Shown piece after piece: positions 15,328-24,805 of a stretch of 64,000 nt of DNA. Numbering within the stretch: the stretch's first letter is position 1; each line of letters opens with the position of its first letter. The notes below the pieces were generated by a model. It searched no databases. It had not been told where the DNA came from and saw only the letters and a list, made by a program, of their open reading frames with translations. Both the position numbers and the translations under genes were made by a program. The DNA is from Betaproteobacteria bacterium (GTDB lineage Bacteria; Pseudomonadota; Gammaproteobacteria; Burkholderiales; Burkholderiaceae_C), in contig CANGHH010000009.1 in assembly GCA_947453725.1 (NCBI GenBank), positions 1 through 64,000 on the forward strand, read 5' to 3'.

Positions 15328-17328
15328 GTGGCCACCACCCTCGAACTCATCCTGCTCTACCTGGTCGCCGCCGTCCTTGGCGTGGTGGCCTGCCGTTCGC
15401 TGAAGCTGCCGCCGATGCTGGGCTACCTGGTGGTCGGCGTGGTGATCGGGCCGAACGCGCTGGCACTGGCCAAGGACACCGCCGGCGTCAAGGTCCTGGC
15501 CGAGTTCGGCGTGGTCTTCCTGATGTTCGTCATCGGCCTGGAATTCAACCTGCCGAAGTTGCGCAGCATGCGCGGCATGGTCTTCGGACTGGGCCTGTCG
15601 CAGGTCGTGCTGACCATCGTGGCCACGCTGCTCGGCCACTTCGTGCTGGTCTGGGCCTACGCCGCGCTGGTGAAGGGCGCCTGGGACATGGGCTGGCAGG
15701 GCGCGGTGGTGCTGGGCGGCGCGCTGGCCATGTCGTCGACAGCGATCGTCGTCAAGCTGATGGTCGAGCGGCTTGAACTGGAAAGCGAGCACGGCAAGCG
15801 GGTGCTGGCCGTGCTGCTGTTCCAGGACCTGGCGGTGGTGCCGCTGCTGGTGCTGATCCCGGCGCTGGGCGAGCCGGCGCGCGACATGGTCGAAGCCATG
15901 GCCTGGGCGGGCCTGAAAGCCGCCCTGCTGCTGACCGTGCTGCTGGTCGGCGGCCAGAAGGTGATGCGGTCGTGGCTGACGCTGGTCGCGCGGCGCAAGA
16001 GCGAAGAGCTGTTCATGCTGAACCTGCTGCTGGTCACGCTCGGCCTGGCCTGGCTGACCGATCACTTCGGCCTGAGCCTGGCGCTGGGCGCCTTCGTCGC
16101 CGGCATGCTGGTCGCCGAGACCGAGTACAAGCACCAGGTCGAGACCGACATCCGACCCTTCCACGACGTGCTGCTGGGCCTGTTCTTCATCACCATCGGC
16201 ATGAAGCTGGACTGGCGCCCGGTGCTCGACCAATGGCTGCTGGTGCTGCTGATGACCACGCTGCCGGTGCTGGCCAAGTTCGCCCTGGTGGCGGCCCTGG
16301 CCAAGGCCTTCGGCGCCGCGCCCGGCGTGGCCTTGCGCACCGGCCTGTACCTGGCGCAGGCCGGCGAATTCGGCTTCGTGCTGCTGACACTGGGTGCCCA
16401 GAACCACCTGGTTGCGGCCAGTTGGGTCAGCCCGGTGCTGGCCAGCATGGTGCTGTCGATGCTGGCCTCGCCCTTCGTCATCCTGTACAGCAACCGGATC
16501 GTCAACCGGCTCAGCGCCAGCGACTGGCTGATGCAGTCGGTGGCGCTGACGACGATCGCCAGGCGCGCCATTGCGGCGGAGAAGCACGTGATCATCTGCG
16601 GCTATGGCCGCAGCGGGCAGAACCTGGCGCGCCTGCTGTCGCCCGAAAAGATCCCCTACATCGCGCTCGACCTCGACCCCGACCGCGTGCGCCAGGCCGC
16701 CGCCGCCGGCCAGAGCGTGGTCTTCGGCGATGCCGCGCGCCTGCAAAGCCTGATGGCGGCCGGCCTGGCCCGTGCGGCGGCGGTGGTCGTCAGCTACCAC
16801 GACACCCCGTCGGCGCTGAAGATCCTGGCGCTGGTGCAGGCCCACGCGCCGACGGTGCCGGTCATCGTGCGTACCGTCGACGACAGCGACATCGACCGCC
16901 TGAGGGCAGCCGGCGCCACCGAGGTGGTGCCCGAAGCCATCGAAGGCAGCCTGATGCTGGCCGGCCATGCGCTGGCCCTGGTGGGCGTGCCGATGCAGCG
17001 CGTGATCCGCATCACCCGCGATGCGCGCGACGCCCGCTACAGCCTGCTGCGCGGCTACTTCCACGGCGCCGACGACGACACCGTCGAAGAACTGGCGCAA
17101 GCCCGGCTGCGGAGCGTGACGCTGCCGGTGGCCGCCCGCTGCCTGGGCGAAACCGTGGCCGACCAGGCTTTCCACGCGGTGGGCATCAGCGTCGTCTCGG
17201 TGCGGCGGGCCAGCGGCGGCGTGGTGGCGGCCGATCCCGGCCATGTGCTGGCCGGTGGCGACACGCTGGTGCTGTCGGGGCTGCCCGAAGCGCTGGCGCT
17301 GGCCGAGGAGAAGCTGCTGCGCGGCTGA
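15328..17328 (+). CDS. KefB/KefC-type monovalent cation:proton antiporter with RCK domain
   Basis: A 666-residue CPA2 antiporter beginning with GTG. About twelve membrane segments fill residues 1-385, including the GVVFLMFVIGLEF and GALAMSSTAIV signatures. A cytosolic TrkA-N domain follows with the nucleotide motif ICGYGRSGQNLARLL near residue 428, then a TrkA-C domain near the end. KefB/C proteins release K+ in exchange for H+, in E. coli gated by glutathione adducts. No KefF/KefG ancillary quinone oxidoreductase gene is adjacent. Position next to kdsD is common in betaproteobacteria. Confidence 0.92.
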   Translation: MATTLELILLYLVAAVLGVVACRSLKLPPMLGYLVVGVVIGPNALALAKDTAGVKVLAEFGVVFLMFVIGLEFNLPKLRSMRGMVFGLGLSQVVLTIVATLLGHFVLVWAYAALVKGAWDMGWQGAVVLGGALAMSSTAIVVKLMVERLELESEHGKRVLAVLLFQDLAVVPLLVLIPALGEPARDMVEAMAWAGLKAALLLTVLLVGGQKVMRSWLTLVARRKSEELFMLNLLLVTLGLAWLTDHFGLSLALGAFVAGMLVAETEYKHQVETDIRPFHDVLLGLFFITIGMKLDWRPVLDQWLLVLLMTTLPVLAKFALVAALAKAFGAAPGVALRTGLYLAQAGEFGFVLLTLGAQNHLVAASWVSPVLASMVLSMLASPFVILYSNRIVNRLSASDWLMQSVALTTIARRAIAAEKHVIICGYGRSGQNLARLLSPEKIPYIALDLDPDRVRQAAAAGQSVVFGDAARLQSLMAAGLARAAAVVVSYHDTPSALKILALVQAHAPTVPVIVRTVDDSDIDRLRAAGATEVVPEAIEGSLMLAGHALALVGVPMQRVIRITRDARDARYSLLRGYFHGADDDTVEELAQARLRSVTLPVAARCLGETVADQAFHAVGISVVSVRRASGGVVAADPGHVLAGGDTLVLSGLPEALALAEEKLLRG

Positions 17329-17331
17329 AGC

Positions 17332-18276
17332 TCAGGCCGCCTCGCCGTGCTCGGCGGCCGCCTGGCGCAGGCAATCCATCAGGGTCTGCAAGGCCGGCGC
17401 GCGCGCCTGGTGGCGGTTCCAGCTCATGCCGATGGGTCGCAAGGGATCGGGCAGGGTCAGCGGCAACTGCGCGAGCCAACCCAGGCGGACGTAATGCCGG
17501 GCCACCGGCTGCGCCAGCAAGCCCAGCGCAGCCGACAACTGCAGGTAGCCGGTGATCACGTGCACCGACAGGGTCTCGATGGCGTCCTCGGGCGGCGTGA
17601 TGCCATGGCGGCGCAAGGCGTTCTCGAGCGGCTCGCGCGACAGCGAACCGACCGGCGGCAAGACCCACGGGTAGGGCAGCAGGTCGGCCCAGGTGAGGGC
17701 CTCGCGACGCGCCAGCGGGTGGTGACGGCCGACGACGACGACGTTGTTCCCAGCGTACAGCGCCTCCTGCCCGAGGTCCTCGGAACCCTCGGGCTGGGTC
17801 AGCCGGCCGACGATGAGGTCGATGGCGCCGCGACGCAGTTCGGGCAGCAGGGCCTCCATCGAGCCCTCGTGGACCACCGCGCGGGTCTGCGGCGCGGCCT
17901 GTTTCAGCGCGGCCAGCGCCCGCGGTAGCAGGCCGGGGGTCATCGCCGGCAGGGCGCCCACCGTGACCTTGCCGGCGAAGCCCGATTGCAGCGCCTGCAA
18001 CTCGTCGTGGGCCTGTGCCAGGCAGGCCAGCACCGCGCGCGCCTGGCGGATCAGGCACACGCCGTAGCTGTTGGGCACGACGCCTTTGGCGTTGCGATCG
18101 AAAAGCCTGAAGCCCAGGCCCTTCTCGAGCTGGGCCAGGGCCAGCGAGACCGCGGGTTGCGAGACATGCAGCCGGCTCGCCACCCGGCCGAGATGGCGCA
18201 GATCGTCCAGCGCCACCAGCAGGTGCAGCTGGCGGGGCTTGAGCTGCGCGCGCAGAAACCAGTCGAGCTGGGACAT
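17332..18276 (-). CDS. LysR-type transcriptional regulator
   Basis: A 314-residue LTTR with an N-terminal winged helix-turn-helix (residues 10-68; LRHLGRVASRLHVSQPAVSLALAQLEKGLG) and a C-terminal periplasmic-binding-like effector domain. The KPRQLHLLVALDD opening resembles the GbpR/CbpR group. It is transcribed divergently from an amidohydrolase / binding protein / Bug receptor triad, with a candidate operator between, so it most likely controls that operon in response to an aromatic or carboxylate ligand (inference). Its stop is three bases from the convergent kefC stop. Confidence 0.9.
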   Translation of the reverse strand: MSQLDWFLRAQLKPRQLHLLVALDDLRHLGRVASRLHVSQPAVSLALAQLEKGLGFRLFDRNAKGVVPNSYGVCLIRQARAVLACLAQAHDELQALQSGFAGKVTVGALPAMTPGLLPRALAALKQAAPQTRAVVHEGSMEALLPELRRGAIDLIVGRLTQPEGSEDLGQEALYAGNNVVVVGRHHPLARREALTWADLLPYPWVLPPVGSLSREPLENALRRHGITPPEDAIETLSVHVITGYLQLSAALGLLAQPVARHYVRLGWLAQLPLTLPDPLRPIGMSWNRHQARAPALQTLMDCLRQAAAEHGEAA

Positions 18277-18312
18277 CGGGCGAGGGAGCTGTACGCAGGG
18301 CGCGGGCTCACA

Positions 18313-18332
18313 TCATATGGATTTGCTTATGA
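18313..18332. promoter_or_regulatory. Candidate LysR operator dyad
   Basis: TCATA (18313-18317) and TATGA (18328-18332) form a perfect inverted repeat with a 10-base spacer in an AT-rich stretch 37 bases before the LysR start and about 75 bases before the amidohydrolase start. The size and T...A ends fit LTTR boxes, which are usually dyads around a T-N11-A core. The match is short, so it is only a candidate. Confidence 0.4.
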
Positions 18333-18405
18333 AGAACAGAAAAAGATTCAGTTTTCTATTTATGTCCGGCAGCGCATGATCCGCGCCTTTGCAGACCGGA
18401 CGCCC

Positions 18406-19290
18406 ATGCACCCGCTACCCACCGCCCCGATCGTCGACGTCCACAACCACGTCATCGCCGCCGACACCACGGCCTACCCACACGACCCGATGGGCGGCCA
18501 CGCGTCGCCCTGGTCGCAGGAACGGCCGGTCGACGCCGCCGGGCTGTTGCACGCCATGCAGGACGCCGGCGTGGCGCTTTCTGTCGTCGTGCAGGCCTCA
18601 ACCTGCTACGGCCATGACAACCGCTACCTGGTCGACGCCGTCCAGGCCCAGCCGCAGCACTACCTGGGCGTCGGTTCGCTGGACATGCTGGCCGACGACG
18701 CGGTGGCGCGCATCGACCAGTGGATGGCGGCCGGCCTGAGCGGACTGCGCGTCTTCGTCGCCGGGCACACCGCCGCCGACCGCAGCATCCGGCTGGACGA
18801 CCCGCGCACCTTCGCGGCTTGGGCCCATGCCAGCGAGCGGCGCATCCCGGTCTGCGTGCAACTGCGCGCCGACGGCCTGCCGCAGCTGGACGCGGTGCTG
18901 ACGCGCTTCCCGCAGGCCATCGTGCTGCTGGACCACTTTGCCCGCCCCGAGATCGACGACGGACCGCCCTACGCCAAGGCGGCCTCGCTGTTCGCGCTGG
19001 CCCGCCACCCAGGACTGCACTTCAAGTTCACAACCCACAACGCGCGCGATTCGCGCCTGGGCCTGGCCACGCAAGCCAGCTTCTGCCGCGCCCTGGTCGA
19101 CGCCTTCGGCGCCCAGCGCATCGCCTGGGGATCGAACTTCCCGGCTTCGTCGGGCAGCTTGGGCCAACTGCTGCAGGAGGCCCTGGAAGCCACGGCCGCG
19201 TTGAGCGAAGCCGAACGCGGGTGGATCTTCTCGCACACCGCCCACGCGCTCTACCCGGCGCTGTCGACGCTGGACGGAGCCCCTCGATGA
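18406..19290 (+). CDS. Amidohydrolase family protein (Amidohydrolase_2, TIM barrel)
   Basis: A 294-residue metal-dependent hydrolase. IVDVHNHVI near residue 9 gives the HxH metal motif, VLLDHFARPE carries the later conserved His, and the C-terminal GSNFPASSG holds a variant of the family GSDYP (the usual catalytic Asp appears to be replaced by Asn). Members hydrolyse lactones such as 2-pyrone-4,6-dicarboxylate or decarboxylate aromatic acids. ATG 18376 would add ten residues; 18406 starts just before the barrel and is preferred. Its stop overlaps the next gene's start (ATGA). Catalysis with Asn instead of Asp would be unusual and should be checked against homologues. Confidence 0.85.
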   Translation: MHPLPTAPIVDVHNHVIAADTTAYPHDPMGGHASPWSQERPVDAAGLLHAMQDAGVALSVVVQASTCYGHDNRYLVDAVQAQPQHYLGVGSLDMLADDAVARIDQWMAAGLSGLRVFVAGHTAADRSIRLDDPRTFAAWAHASERRIPVCVQLRADGLPQLDAVLTRFPQAIVLLDHFARPEIDDGPPYAKAASLFALARHPGLHFKFTTHNARDSRLGLATQASFCRALVDAFGAQRIAWGSNFPASSGSLGQLLQEALEATAALSEAERGWIFSHTAHALYPALSTLDGAPR

Positions 19291-20186
19291 GCGACCAGCC
19301 GACCTTCAAGACGCTGCTCAGCGAGTACCCGAACACGCGCGCCCTGCGCAGCGGCGCCCTGCGCCCGAGCGGCTTCAACTTCGAATTCGCCGACGTCAAG
19401 GTCGCCAACCGCGGCTTCAAGCGGGCCGTGCGCGAGCTCGAATTCGACGTCGCCGAACTGGCGCTGGTGACCTACTTCCAGGCCAAGGCCTACGGCAAGC
19501 CACTGGCCCTGCTGCCGGCCGTCGTCGGCGCCGGGCGCTTCCAGCACCACTGTCTGGTCTACAACGCCGAACGCCCGCGCGTCACGGTCGCCGGCCTGGC
19601 CGGCAAGCGCATCGGCATCCGCGCCCACGCGCAGACCACGGTCACCTGGGTCCGCGGCGTGCTGGCCAACGACTACGGCGTGCCGCTGGACCGCGTGCAG
19701 TGGACCACCTTCGAAGACGGCCACCTCGCAGAATTCGCCGACCCGTCCGGCTTCGAGCGCGCGCCGGCCGGCAAGACCATGGTCGGCATGCTGCTGGCCG
19801 GGGAACTGGACGCCGCCATCATCGGCACCGATCTGCCCGACGACCCGCGCCTGCAGCCGGTGCTGCCCGACCCGCACGCCGCCGCGCCGGCCTGGAGCGC
19901 GCGCCACGGCATGCTGCCGATCAACCACATGGTGGCCGTGCGCACCGAGCTGTGCCAGGAGCAGCCCGAGCGCGTGCGCGAGCTCTACCGCCTGCTGCTG
20001 GCCGGCAAGCAGCAGTCCGGCGTCACCGCCGTCCCCGACCTCACGCCTTACGGCGTGGAACCGAACCGGCGCGCGCTCGACCTGCTGGCGCGCTATGCCC
20101 AAGAGCAGGGCCTGATCCCGCAGGCCTACACGACCGACGAACTCTTCGGCGACTTCTACCGTCTCTTCCCGGACCAAGCCCCATGA
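19287..20186 (+). CDS. 4,5-dihydroxyphthalate decarboxylase-like / NMT1-fold protein
   Basis: A 299-residue protein without signal peptide whose fold resembles periplasmic-binding proteins: FKTLLSEYPNTRALRSG, VANRGFKRAVRELEFDVAEL and GKRIGIRAHAQTTVTWVRGVL are typical of the 4,5-dihydroxyphthalate decarboxylase (DHPD) family. DHPD decarboxylates 4,5-dihydroxyphthalate to protocatechuate, but many relatives are uncharacterised and may bind rather than convert substrates. Four-base overlaps on both sides couple it to the amidohydrolase and the Bug receptor. With these neighbours an aromatic or pyrone carboxylate substrate is plausible (inference). Confidence 0.8.
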   Translation: MSDQPTFKTLLSEYPNTRALRSGALRPSGFNFEFADVKVANRGFKRAVRELEFDVAELALVTYFQAKAYGKPLALLPAVVGAGRFQHHCLVYNAERPRVTVAGLAGKRIGIRAHAQTTVTWVRGVLANDYGVPLDRVQWTTFEDGHLAEFADPSGFERAPAGKTMVGMLLAGELDAAIIGTDLPDDPRLQPVLPDPHAAAPAWSARHGMLPINHMVAVRTELCQEQPERVRELYRLLLAGKQQSGVTAVPDLTPYGVEPNRRALDLLARYAQEQGLIPQAYTTDELFGDFYRLFPDQAP

Positions 20187-21160
20187 CATCCCGCATCGAC
20201 CCCGCGCGCCGGCGCCTGATTGGCGCGCTGACCATGGCCAGCCTCGCCACCCAGGCGCGCGCGCAGTCCGGCGGCGGCGTGTCGCGCATCATCGTGCCCT
20301 TCGCCCCGGGCGGCGCCCGCGAGATGCCGGCGCGGGCGATCCAGAACGAGCTCAACAAGGCGATGGGCCAGAACTGGATCATCGACAACAAGCCGGGCGC
20401 CGGCGGCGCCATCGGCACGGCCTTCGTGGCCCAGTCGCCGCCCGACGGCAGGACGCTGGTGATGGCGGCGTCCAGCCACTTCGTCACGGCGGCGATGGGT
20501 CCGCGGCCCTTCTACGACCCGGTCAAGGACTTCATGCCGGTGGCCAACATCGGCAAGCAGAGCTATGTGCTCTTCGTCAACGCGGCGCTGCCGGTGAAGA
20601 ACCTGGCTGACTTCATCCGCCACGCCAAGGCCCACCCCGGCGTGCTGAACTACAACTCGGCCGGCATCGCCAGCTCGACCCACCTGGCGATGGCCTACCT
20701 GGTGCACAGTGCCAGCATCGACCTGGTCCACATCCCCTTCAAGGGCACCGCCGAGGCCGCCAACGACGTGTCGGGCGGCCGCGGCCACGCCGTGATCATG
20801 CCGACCGCGGGCGTCGGCCCCTACCTGCAGGACTCTCGCCTGCGCGTGATCGGTGTGACCTCGGCACAGCGATCGCCGCTGCTGCCCCAGTTGCCGACGC
20901 TGGCCGAAGCAGGCCTGCCCGGCTACATCTTCGAATCGTGGTTCGGCCTGCTGGCGCCCAAGGGCACACCGGCGGCAACGGTGGAAGGCATCAACGCCGC
21001 CGTCAACAAGGTCGTGCTGCAGCCCGAGGTGGCGGAGCGCCTGCACAAGCTGGGCATCGAGACCGCCTACCTGAACGTCGAAGGCTTCAACAAGCTCTTC
21101 CTCGCCGACCGCGAGCTGATGTTCCGCATCGTCAAGGAATCGGGCATCACGCGCGAGTGA
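20183..21160 (+). CDS. Bug family tripartite tricarboxylate-type periplasmic receptor
   Basis: A 325-residue receptor with an N-terminal export signal that includes a twin arginine (ARRRLIGALTMASLATQARAQ), then the Bug core: IIVPFAPGGAREMPARAIQ, NKPGAGGAIGTAFVA and HIPFKGTAEA. Bug proteins bind carboxylates such as benzoate derivatives, amino acids or nicotinate in the periplasm. No TctA/TctB genes accompany it, so it must use a membrane partner encoded elsewhere or act as a sensor. It ends the LysR-linked operon and is convergent with mnmE, 19 bases away. The RRR-LIG pattern could direct Tat export. Confidence 0.9.
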   Translation: MTSRIDPARRRLIGALTMASLATQARAQSGGGVSRIIVPFAPGGAREMPARAIQNELNKAMGQNWIIDNKPGAGGAIGTAFVAQSPPDGRTLVMAASSHFVTAAMGPRPFYDPVKDFMPVANIGKQSYVLFVNAALPVKNLADFIRHAKAHPGVLNYNSAGIASSTHLAMAYLVHSASIDLVHIPFKGTAEAANDVSGGRGHAVIMPTAGVGPYLQDSRLRVIGVTSAQRSPLLPQLPTLAEAGLPGYIFESWFGLLAPKGTPAATVEGINAAVNKVVLQPEVAERLHKLGIETAYLNVEGFNKLFLADRELMFRIVKESGITRE

Positions 21161-21179
21161 AAGCTGGCGCAGGTCGCCG

Positions 21180-22577
21180 CTACTTGCCGATGCAGAACCC
21201 CGCGAAGATCACCCCCAACAGCTCGTCGCTGCTGACCGCCCCGGTGATCTCGCCCAGCGCCCGGTGGGCCAGGCGCAACTCTTCGGCCAGTAGGTCGAGT
21301 GCGGTGTCGCGGGCGGCGGCATGGGCCTGCGCCTGCTGCAGGTGCACCGCTGTTCGGCGCAGCGCCTGCACATGGCGCTGGCGGGCGATGAACAGGCCTT
21401 CGGGGGCAGCCTGCCAGCCAGCTTGCTGCAACAGCGAAGCGCGCAATGCGTCCAGGCCGCTGCCGCTGCGCACCGACAGCGCGATGCCGCCAGCGGGCGT
21501 CGCCGTGCCGGGCAGGTCGGCCTTGTTGTAGACCTGCAGCAGCGGCACACCAGCCGGCAGGCGCGCAGCGATGGCGGCGTCGGCGGCCTGGTAATCGGTG
21601 TCGTTCAGCCGCCCCAGGTCGTGCAGGAAAAGCACGGCGTCGGCCTCGGCGATGGCGTCCCAGCTGCGGCCGATGCCGATGCGCTCGACCTCGTCACCGG
21701 CCTCGGCGTCACTGCGCAGGCCGGCGGTGTCGACGATGTGCAAAGGCACGCCCTCGATCTGGATGGTCTGGGCGATGCGGTCGCGGGTGGTGCCGGGTAG
21801 CGGGGTGACGATCGCCAGTTCGGCGCCAGCCAGTGCGTTCAGCAGCGAGCTCTTGCCCACATTGGGCTGGCCGGCAATCACCACCCGCAGCCCTTCGCGC
21901 AACAGCGCGCCCTGGCGCGCGCGGGCCAGGGCCTGCGCCACTGTCGCTTCGAGACCATCGAGCTGCGCCCGCGCGCCGGCCTTTTCCAGGAAGTCGATTT
22001 CCTCTTCCGGAAAGTCCAGGGTTGCTTCGACCAGCATGCGCAGCTGCAGCAGGCGCTCAGCCAGGCGGCCGATCTCCGCCGAAAAATCGCCGGCCAGCGA
22101 ACGCGCCGCCGAACGCGCGGCGGCTTCGGTGCTGGCGTCGATCAGGTCGGCCACGGCCTCGGCCTGCGCCAGGTCGATCTTGTCGTTGAGGAAGGCGCGT
22201 GCTGTGAATTCACCCGGTTCGGCCAGGCGCAGGCCGGCCTGGGCCTGCAGGCAGCGCGCCAGCAGCAGTTGCAGCACCACCGGGCCGCCGTGGGCCTGCA
22301 GTTCGAGCACGTCTTCGCCGGTGTAGCTGTGCGGCGCAGGGAAATGGATGGCCAGGCCGCGGTCCAGCGCCTGCCCGTCGGCGTCGGCAAAGGCCAGCAG
22401 CGTGGCCTGCCGCGGGGCCAGCGCGCGGCCGCAGACGGCGGCGATCAGCGGTGCGAGGTCACGGCCCGAGGCCCGGACGATGCCCACCGCCCCACGGCCG
22501 GGGGCCGTGGCGATGGCCACGATGGGATCCTGGTGACGGCCCGGCAGGTCGCCGGGCGGGGAGGGGTCGGCGCGCAT
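21180..22577 (-). CDS. mnmE: tRNA modification GTPase MnmE
   Basis: A 465-residue GTPase starting [35 protein letters not shown] (formyl-tetrahydrofolate-binding N-domain). A G domain inserted in a helical domain has the P-loop [17 protein letters not shown] and NKADLP; the C-terminus ends in the invariant CIGK. With MnmG it places the cmnm5/nm5 group on wobble U34 of certain tRNAs. The position downstream of yidC is the standard one in proteobacteria. An upstream in-frame ATG at 22739 gives a non-conserved leader. The 198-base gap to yidC holds a short palindrome (22740-22753) with no T run and no visible gene. Confidence 0.96.
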   Translation of the reverse strand: MRADPSPPGDLPGRHQDPIVAIATAPGRGAVGIVRASGRDLAPLIAAVCGRALAPRQATLLAFADADGQALDRGLAIHFPAPHSYTGEDVLELQAHGGPVVLQLLLARCLQAQAGLRLAEPGEFTARAFLNDKIDLAQAEAVADLIDASTEAAARSAARSLAGDFSAEIGRLAERLLQLRMLVEATLDFPEEEIDFLEKAGARAQLDGLEATVAQALARARQGALLREGLRVVIAGQPNVGKSSLLNALAGAELAIVTPLPGTTRDRIAQTIQIEGVPLHIVDTAGLRSDAEAGDEVERIGIGRSWDAIAEADAVLFLHDLGRLNDTDYQAADAAIAARLPAGVPLLQVYNKADLPGTATPAGGIALSVRSGSGLDALRASLLQQAGWQAAPEGLFIARQRHVQALRRTAVHLQQAQAHAAARDTALDLLAEELRLAHRALGEITGAVSSDELLGVIFAGFCIGK

Positions 22578-22775
22578 GTTCGACTGATTCTGGCGCGCGC
22601 CGCGGGCGTGTGGCGCGGGTGGAGCCTGAGCGGACGCTTCAAGGACGAAGAGGCCGATCGCTGGTACTCCTGAGCCGGATCTTGGGGAACCGGGTCGCCC
22701 GCATGCCGCTATGGTCGGCGCAAGTGGCGCCCGGCTCAACCCCTGTTCAGGGGAGGACCGAGCGCCAGGCGTGCG

Positions 22776-24470
22776 CTATTTCCCGAGCACGCCCAGTTGC
22801 TTGTTGATGAACCACTGCTGGGCGATCGACAGGATGTTGTTGGTCAGCCAGTACAGCACCAGACCGGCAGGGAAGAAGAAGAACATCACGCCGAAAGCCA
22901 GCGGCATGATCCACATCATCTTGGCTTGCACCGGGTCCGGCGGTGCCGGGTTCAGCCAGACCTGGAACAGCGACGACAGCGTCATCAACACCGGCAGGAT
23001 GAACCAGGGGTCCTTGACCGACAGGTCGGTGATCCAGCCGACCCAGGGCGCATTGCGCATCTCGACGCTGGACAGCAGCACCCAGTACAGCGCGATGAAG
23101 AAAGGCATCTGCACGAAGATCGGCAGGCAGCCGCCCAGCGGGTTGACCTTCTCTTCCTTGTAGATCTTCATCATCGCCGCCTGCATTTCCTGCGGCTTGT
23201 CCTTGTAGCGTTCCTTCAGCTCGGCCACCTTGGGTGCCACGGCCTTCATCTTGCCCATGCTCTTGTAGGCGCTGGCGTTGAGCCAGTAGAAGGCGATCTT
23301 CAACAGGACGACCAGGGCCACGATCGCCCAGCCCCAGTTGCCGATGAAGCCGTGCAGCTTGTTCAGCAGCCAGAACAGCGGCTCGGACAGCACGCGCAGC
23401 CAGCCATAGTCCTTCACCAGGTGCAGGCCGGGTGCCAGCGCGGCGATCTTGGTTTCTTCCTGCGGGCCGGCGAACAGCGTGGCGTCCAGCGTCTTGCTGG
23501 CGCCCGGTGCCACTTCGCCCAGCGGCAAGACCATCGCGATGGTGTACTCGTTGTCGCCGATCTTGGCGGTGCGGAATTCACGCGGACCCGCCGCAGTCAC
23601 CAACCAGGCCGATGCGAAATAGTGCTGGACCATCGCGATCCAGCCGCTGTCACCCGTCTTGTCGTGGTTCTCGCCGCCCTTGGCGATGTCCTTGAACTCG
23701 ATCTTCTTGTACTTGCTGGCGTCGTTGTACATCGCCGGGCCGGTGAAGGTCGACGCCGGCGACAGCATGCTCGGCGGTCCGCCGTCGATATTGCCGTCGC
23801 GCGCCAGCTGCAGGTAGAGCTGCGGGGCCAGCGGTGTGCTGCCCTGGTTGACGAACTCGTGGCGCACGCCGATGGTGTATTCGCCGCGCTTCAGCGTGTA
23901 GGTCTTGATCAGCTTGCGGCCGTCATCAGCCGCCGATTCGAACTTCAAAGTCAGTTCCTGCGCACCCGCTGCCAGCGTGCGCTCGCCCGGCGCCACGCTC
24001 ATCGGCGTCAGGTGGTTGGGCAGGGTGACGCCGGCCTGGGTGGTGATCAGGCCGGTTTGCGCCGTGTACAGGTGCTGCGCGCTCTGGTCCATCAGCACGA
24101 CGTGCTGCGACGCCGCCGCGTCGTCGCGGTAGGCCAGCAGTTCCAGTCGGACCAGCGAGCCGCCCTGGCTGTCGAAGGTGGCCTTGACCACGTCGGTGGT
24201 CAGGGTCACGCGCTCACCGGCCGGCACTCCAGGGGCAGCCGGCGGCACGGCGGCAGCCGCGGGGGCCGTACCGGTCGCGACGGGTACGCCCGAAGCGCTT
24301 GGCAGGCCGACGGCCGCAGGCGACGGCGTCGCCGGCTTGGCCGTGACGGCCGGTCGCAGCAGGCTGCCGAACAAGGTCGGCTGGCCGGTGTGCTTGCCCC
24401 AGGCATCCCACAGCAGGACCAGCGACATCAGGAAAACTACCCACAGGATGGTGCGGCGCATGTCGGTCAT
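22776..24470 (-). CDS. yidC: Membrane protein insertase YidC
   Basis: A 564-residue Oxa1-family insertase. An N-terminal membrane anchor (residues 5-22) is followed by an Ala/Pro/Val-rich linker to about residue 90, the periplasmic beta-sandwich domain (about 90-345) and five C-terminal membrane segments with the cytoplasmic hairpin (KMKAVAPKVAELKERYKDKP). It inserts small or Sec-dependent inner-membrane proteins. The start overlaps the yidD stop by four bases, as expected for the rpmH-rnpA-yidD-yidC order. The linker is longer and more Ala/Pro-rich than in E. coli. Confidence 0.96.
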   Translation of the reverse strand: MTDMRRTILWVVFLMSLVLLWDAWGKHTGQPTLFGSLLRPAVTAKPATPSPAAVGLPSASGVPVATGTAPAAAAVPPAAPGVPAGERVTLTTDVVKATFDSQGGSLVRLELLAYRDDAAASQHVVLMDQSAQHLYTAQTGLITTQAGVTLPNHLTPMSVAPGERTLAAGAQELTLKFESAADDGRKLIKTYTLKRGEYTIGVRHEFVNQGSTPLAPQLYLQLARDGNIDGGPPSMLSPASTFTGPAMYNDASKYKKIEFKDIAKGGENHDKTGDSGWIAMVQHYFASAWLVTAAGPREFRTAKIGDNEYTIAMVLPLGEVAPGASKTLDATLFAGPQEETKIAALAPGLHLVKDYGWLRVLSEPLFWLLNKLHGFIGNWGWAIVALVVLLKIAFYWLNASAYKSMGKMKAVAPKVAELKERYKDKPQEMQAAMMKIYKEEKVNPLGGCLPIFVQMPFFIALYWVLLSSVEMRNAPWVGWITDLSVKDPWFILPVLMTLSSLFQVWLNPAPPDPVQAKMMWIMPLAFGVMFFFFPAGLVLYWLTNNILSIAQQWFINKQLGVLGK

Positions 24471-24802
24471 GGAGTCTTTCGGATCGGTGGGGTCAGGGCG
24501 GTCGGCTGCTCACGGTCGGCGGGCCGCCCACGCGTGAAGAGGCCGGCGCCTGGAAATCGGAAGGTGTCGGGCACCGGGTCGTGGCCCCCCTGGCAAGCCG
24601 GGTGACAGCGGAGGATGCGCCCGGCGCTGAGCAGGCTGCCGCGCGCGGCGCCGTGCCTTTCCAGCGCCTGCAGGGCGTAGGCCGAGCAACTGGGTTCGAA
24701 ACGGCAGACGTTACCGACCCAGGGTTTGAGCAGCAGGCGGTAGGCACGAACCAGACCGCCCAGCACTTGCCGGGGCCACAAGGTGAAGTCGGTGGCACCC
24801 AT
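24467..24802 (-). CDS. yidD: Membrane protein insertion efficiency factor YidD
   Basis: A 111-residue small protein with the YidD core: an amphipathic N-terminal helix (VLGGLVRAYRLLLKPWVG) and CRFEPSCSAYALQALERHG with its conserved cysteines, then LRCHPACQGGHDPVP. The C-terminal 30 residues are variable. YidD is associated with the inner membrane and helps YidC-dependent insertion in E. coli. It starts three bases after the rnpA stop and overlaps yidC, so the genes are translationally linked. Confidence 0.93.
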   Translation of the reverse strand: MGATDFTLWPRQVLGGLVRAYRLLLKPWVGNVCRFEPSCSAYALQALERHGAARGSLLSAGRILRCHPACQGGHDPVPDTFRFPGAGLFTRGRPADREQPTALTPPIRKTP

Positions 24803-24805
24803 GTT

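Noticed and set aside
22740..22753. CCCCTG-TT-CAGGGG palindrome between yidC and mnmE as a terminator
   Set aside because: There is no T run on either side and the flanking sequence is GC-rich; at most a weak hairpin.
24690..24715. GGGTTCGAAACGG resembling a tRNA T-loop
   Set aside because: It encodes the conserved CRFEPSCSAY segment of YidD and has no surrounding cloverleaf.
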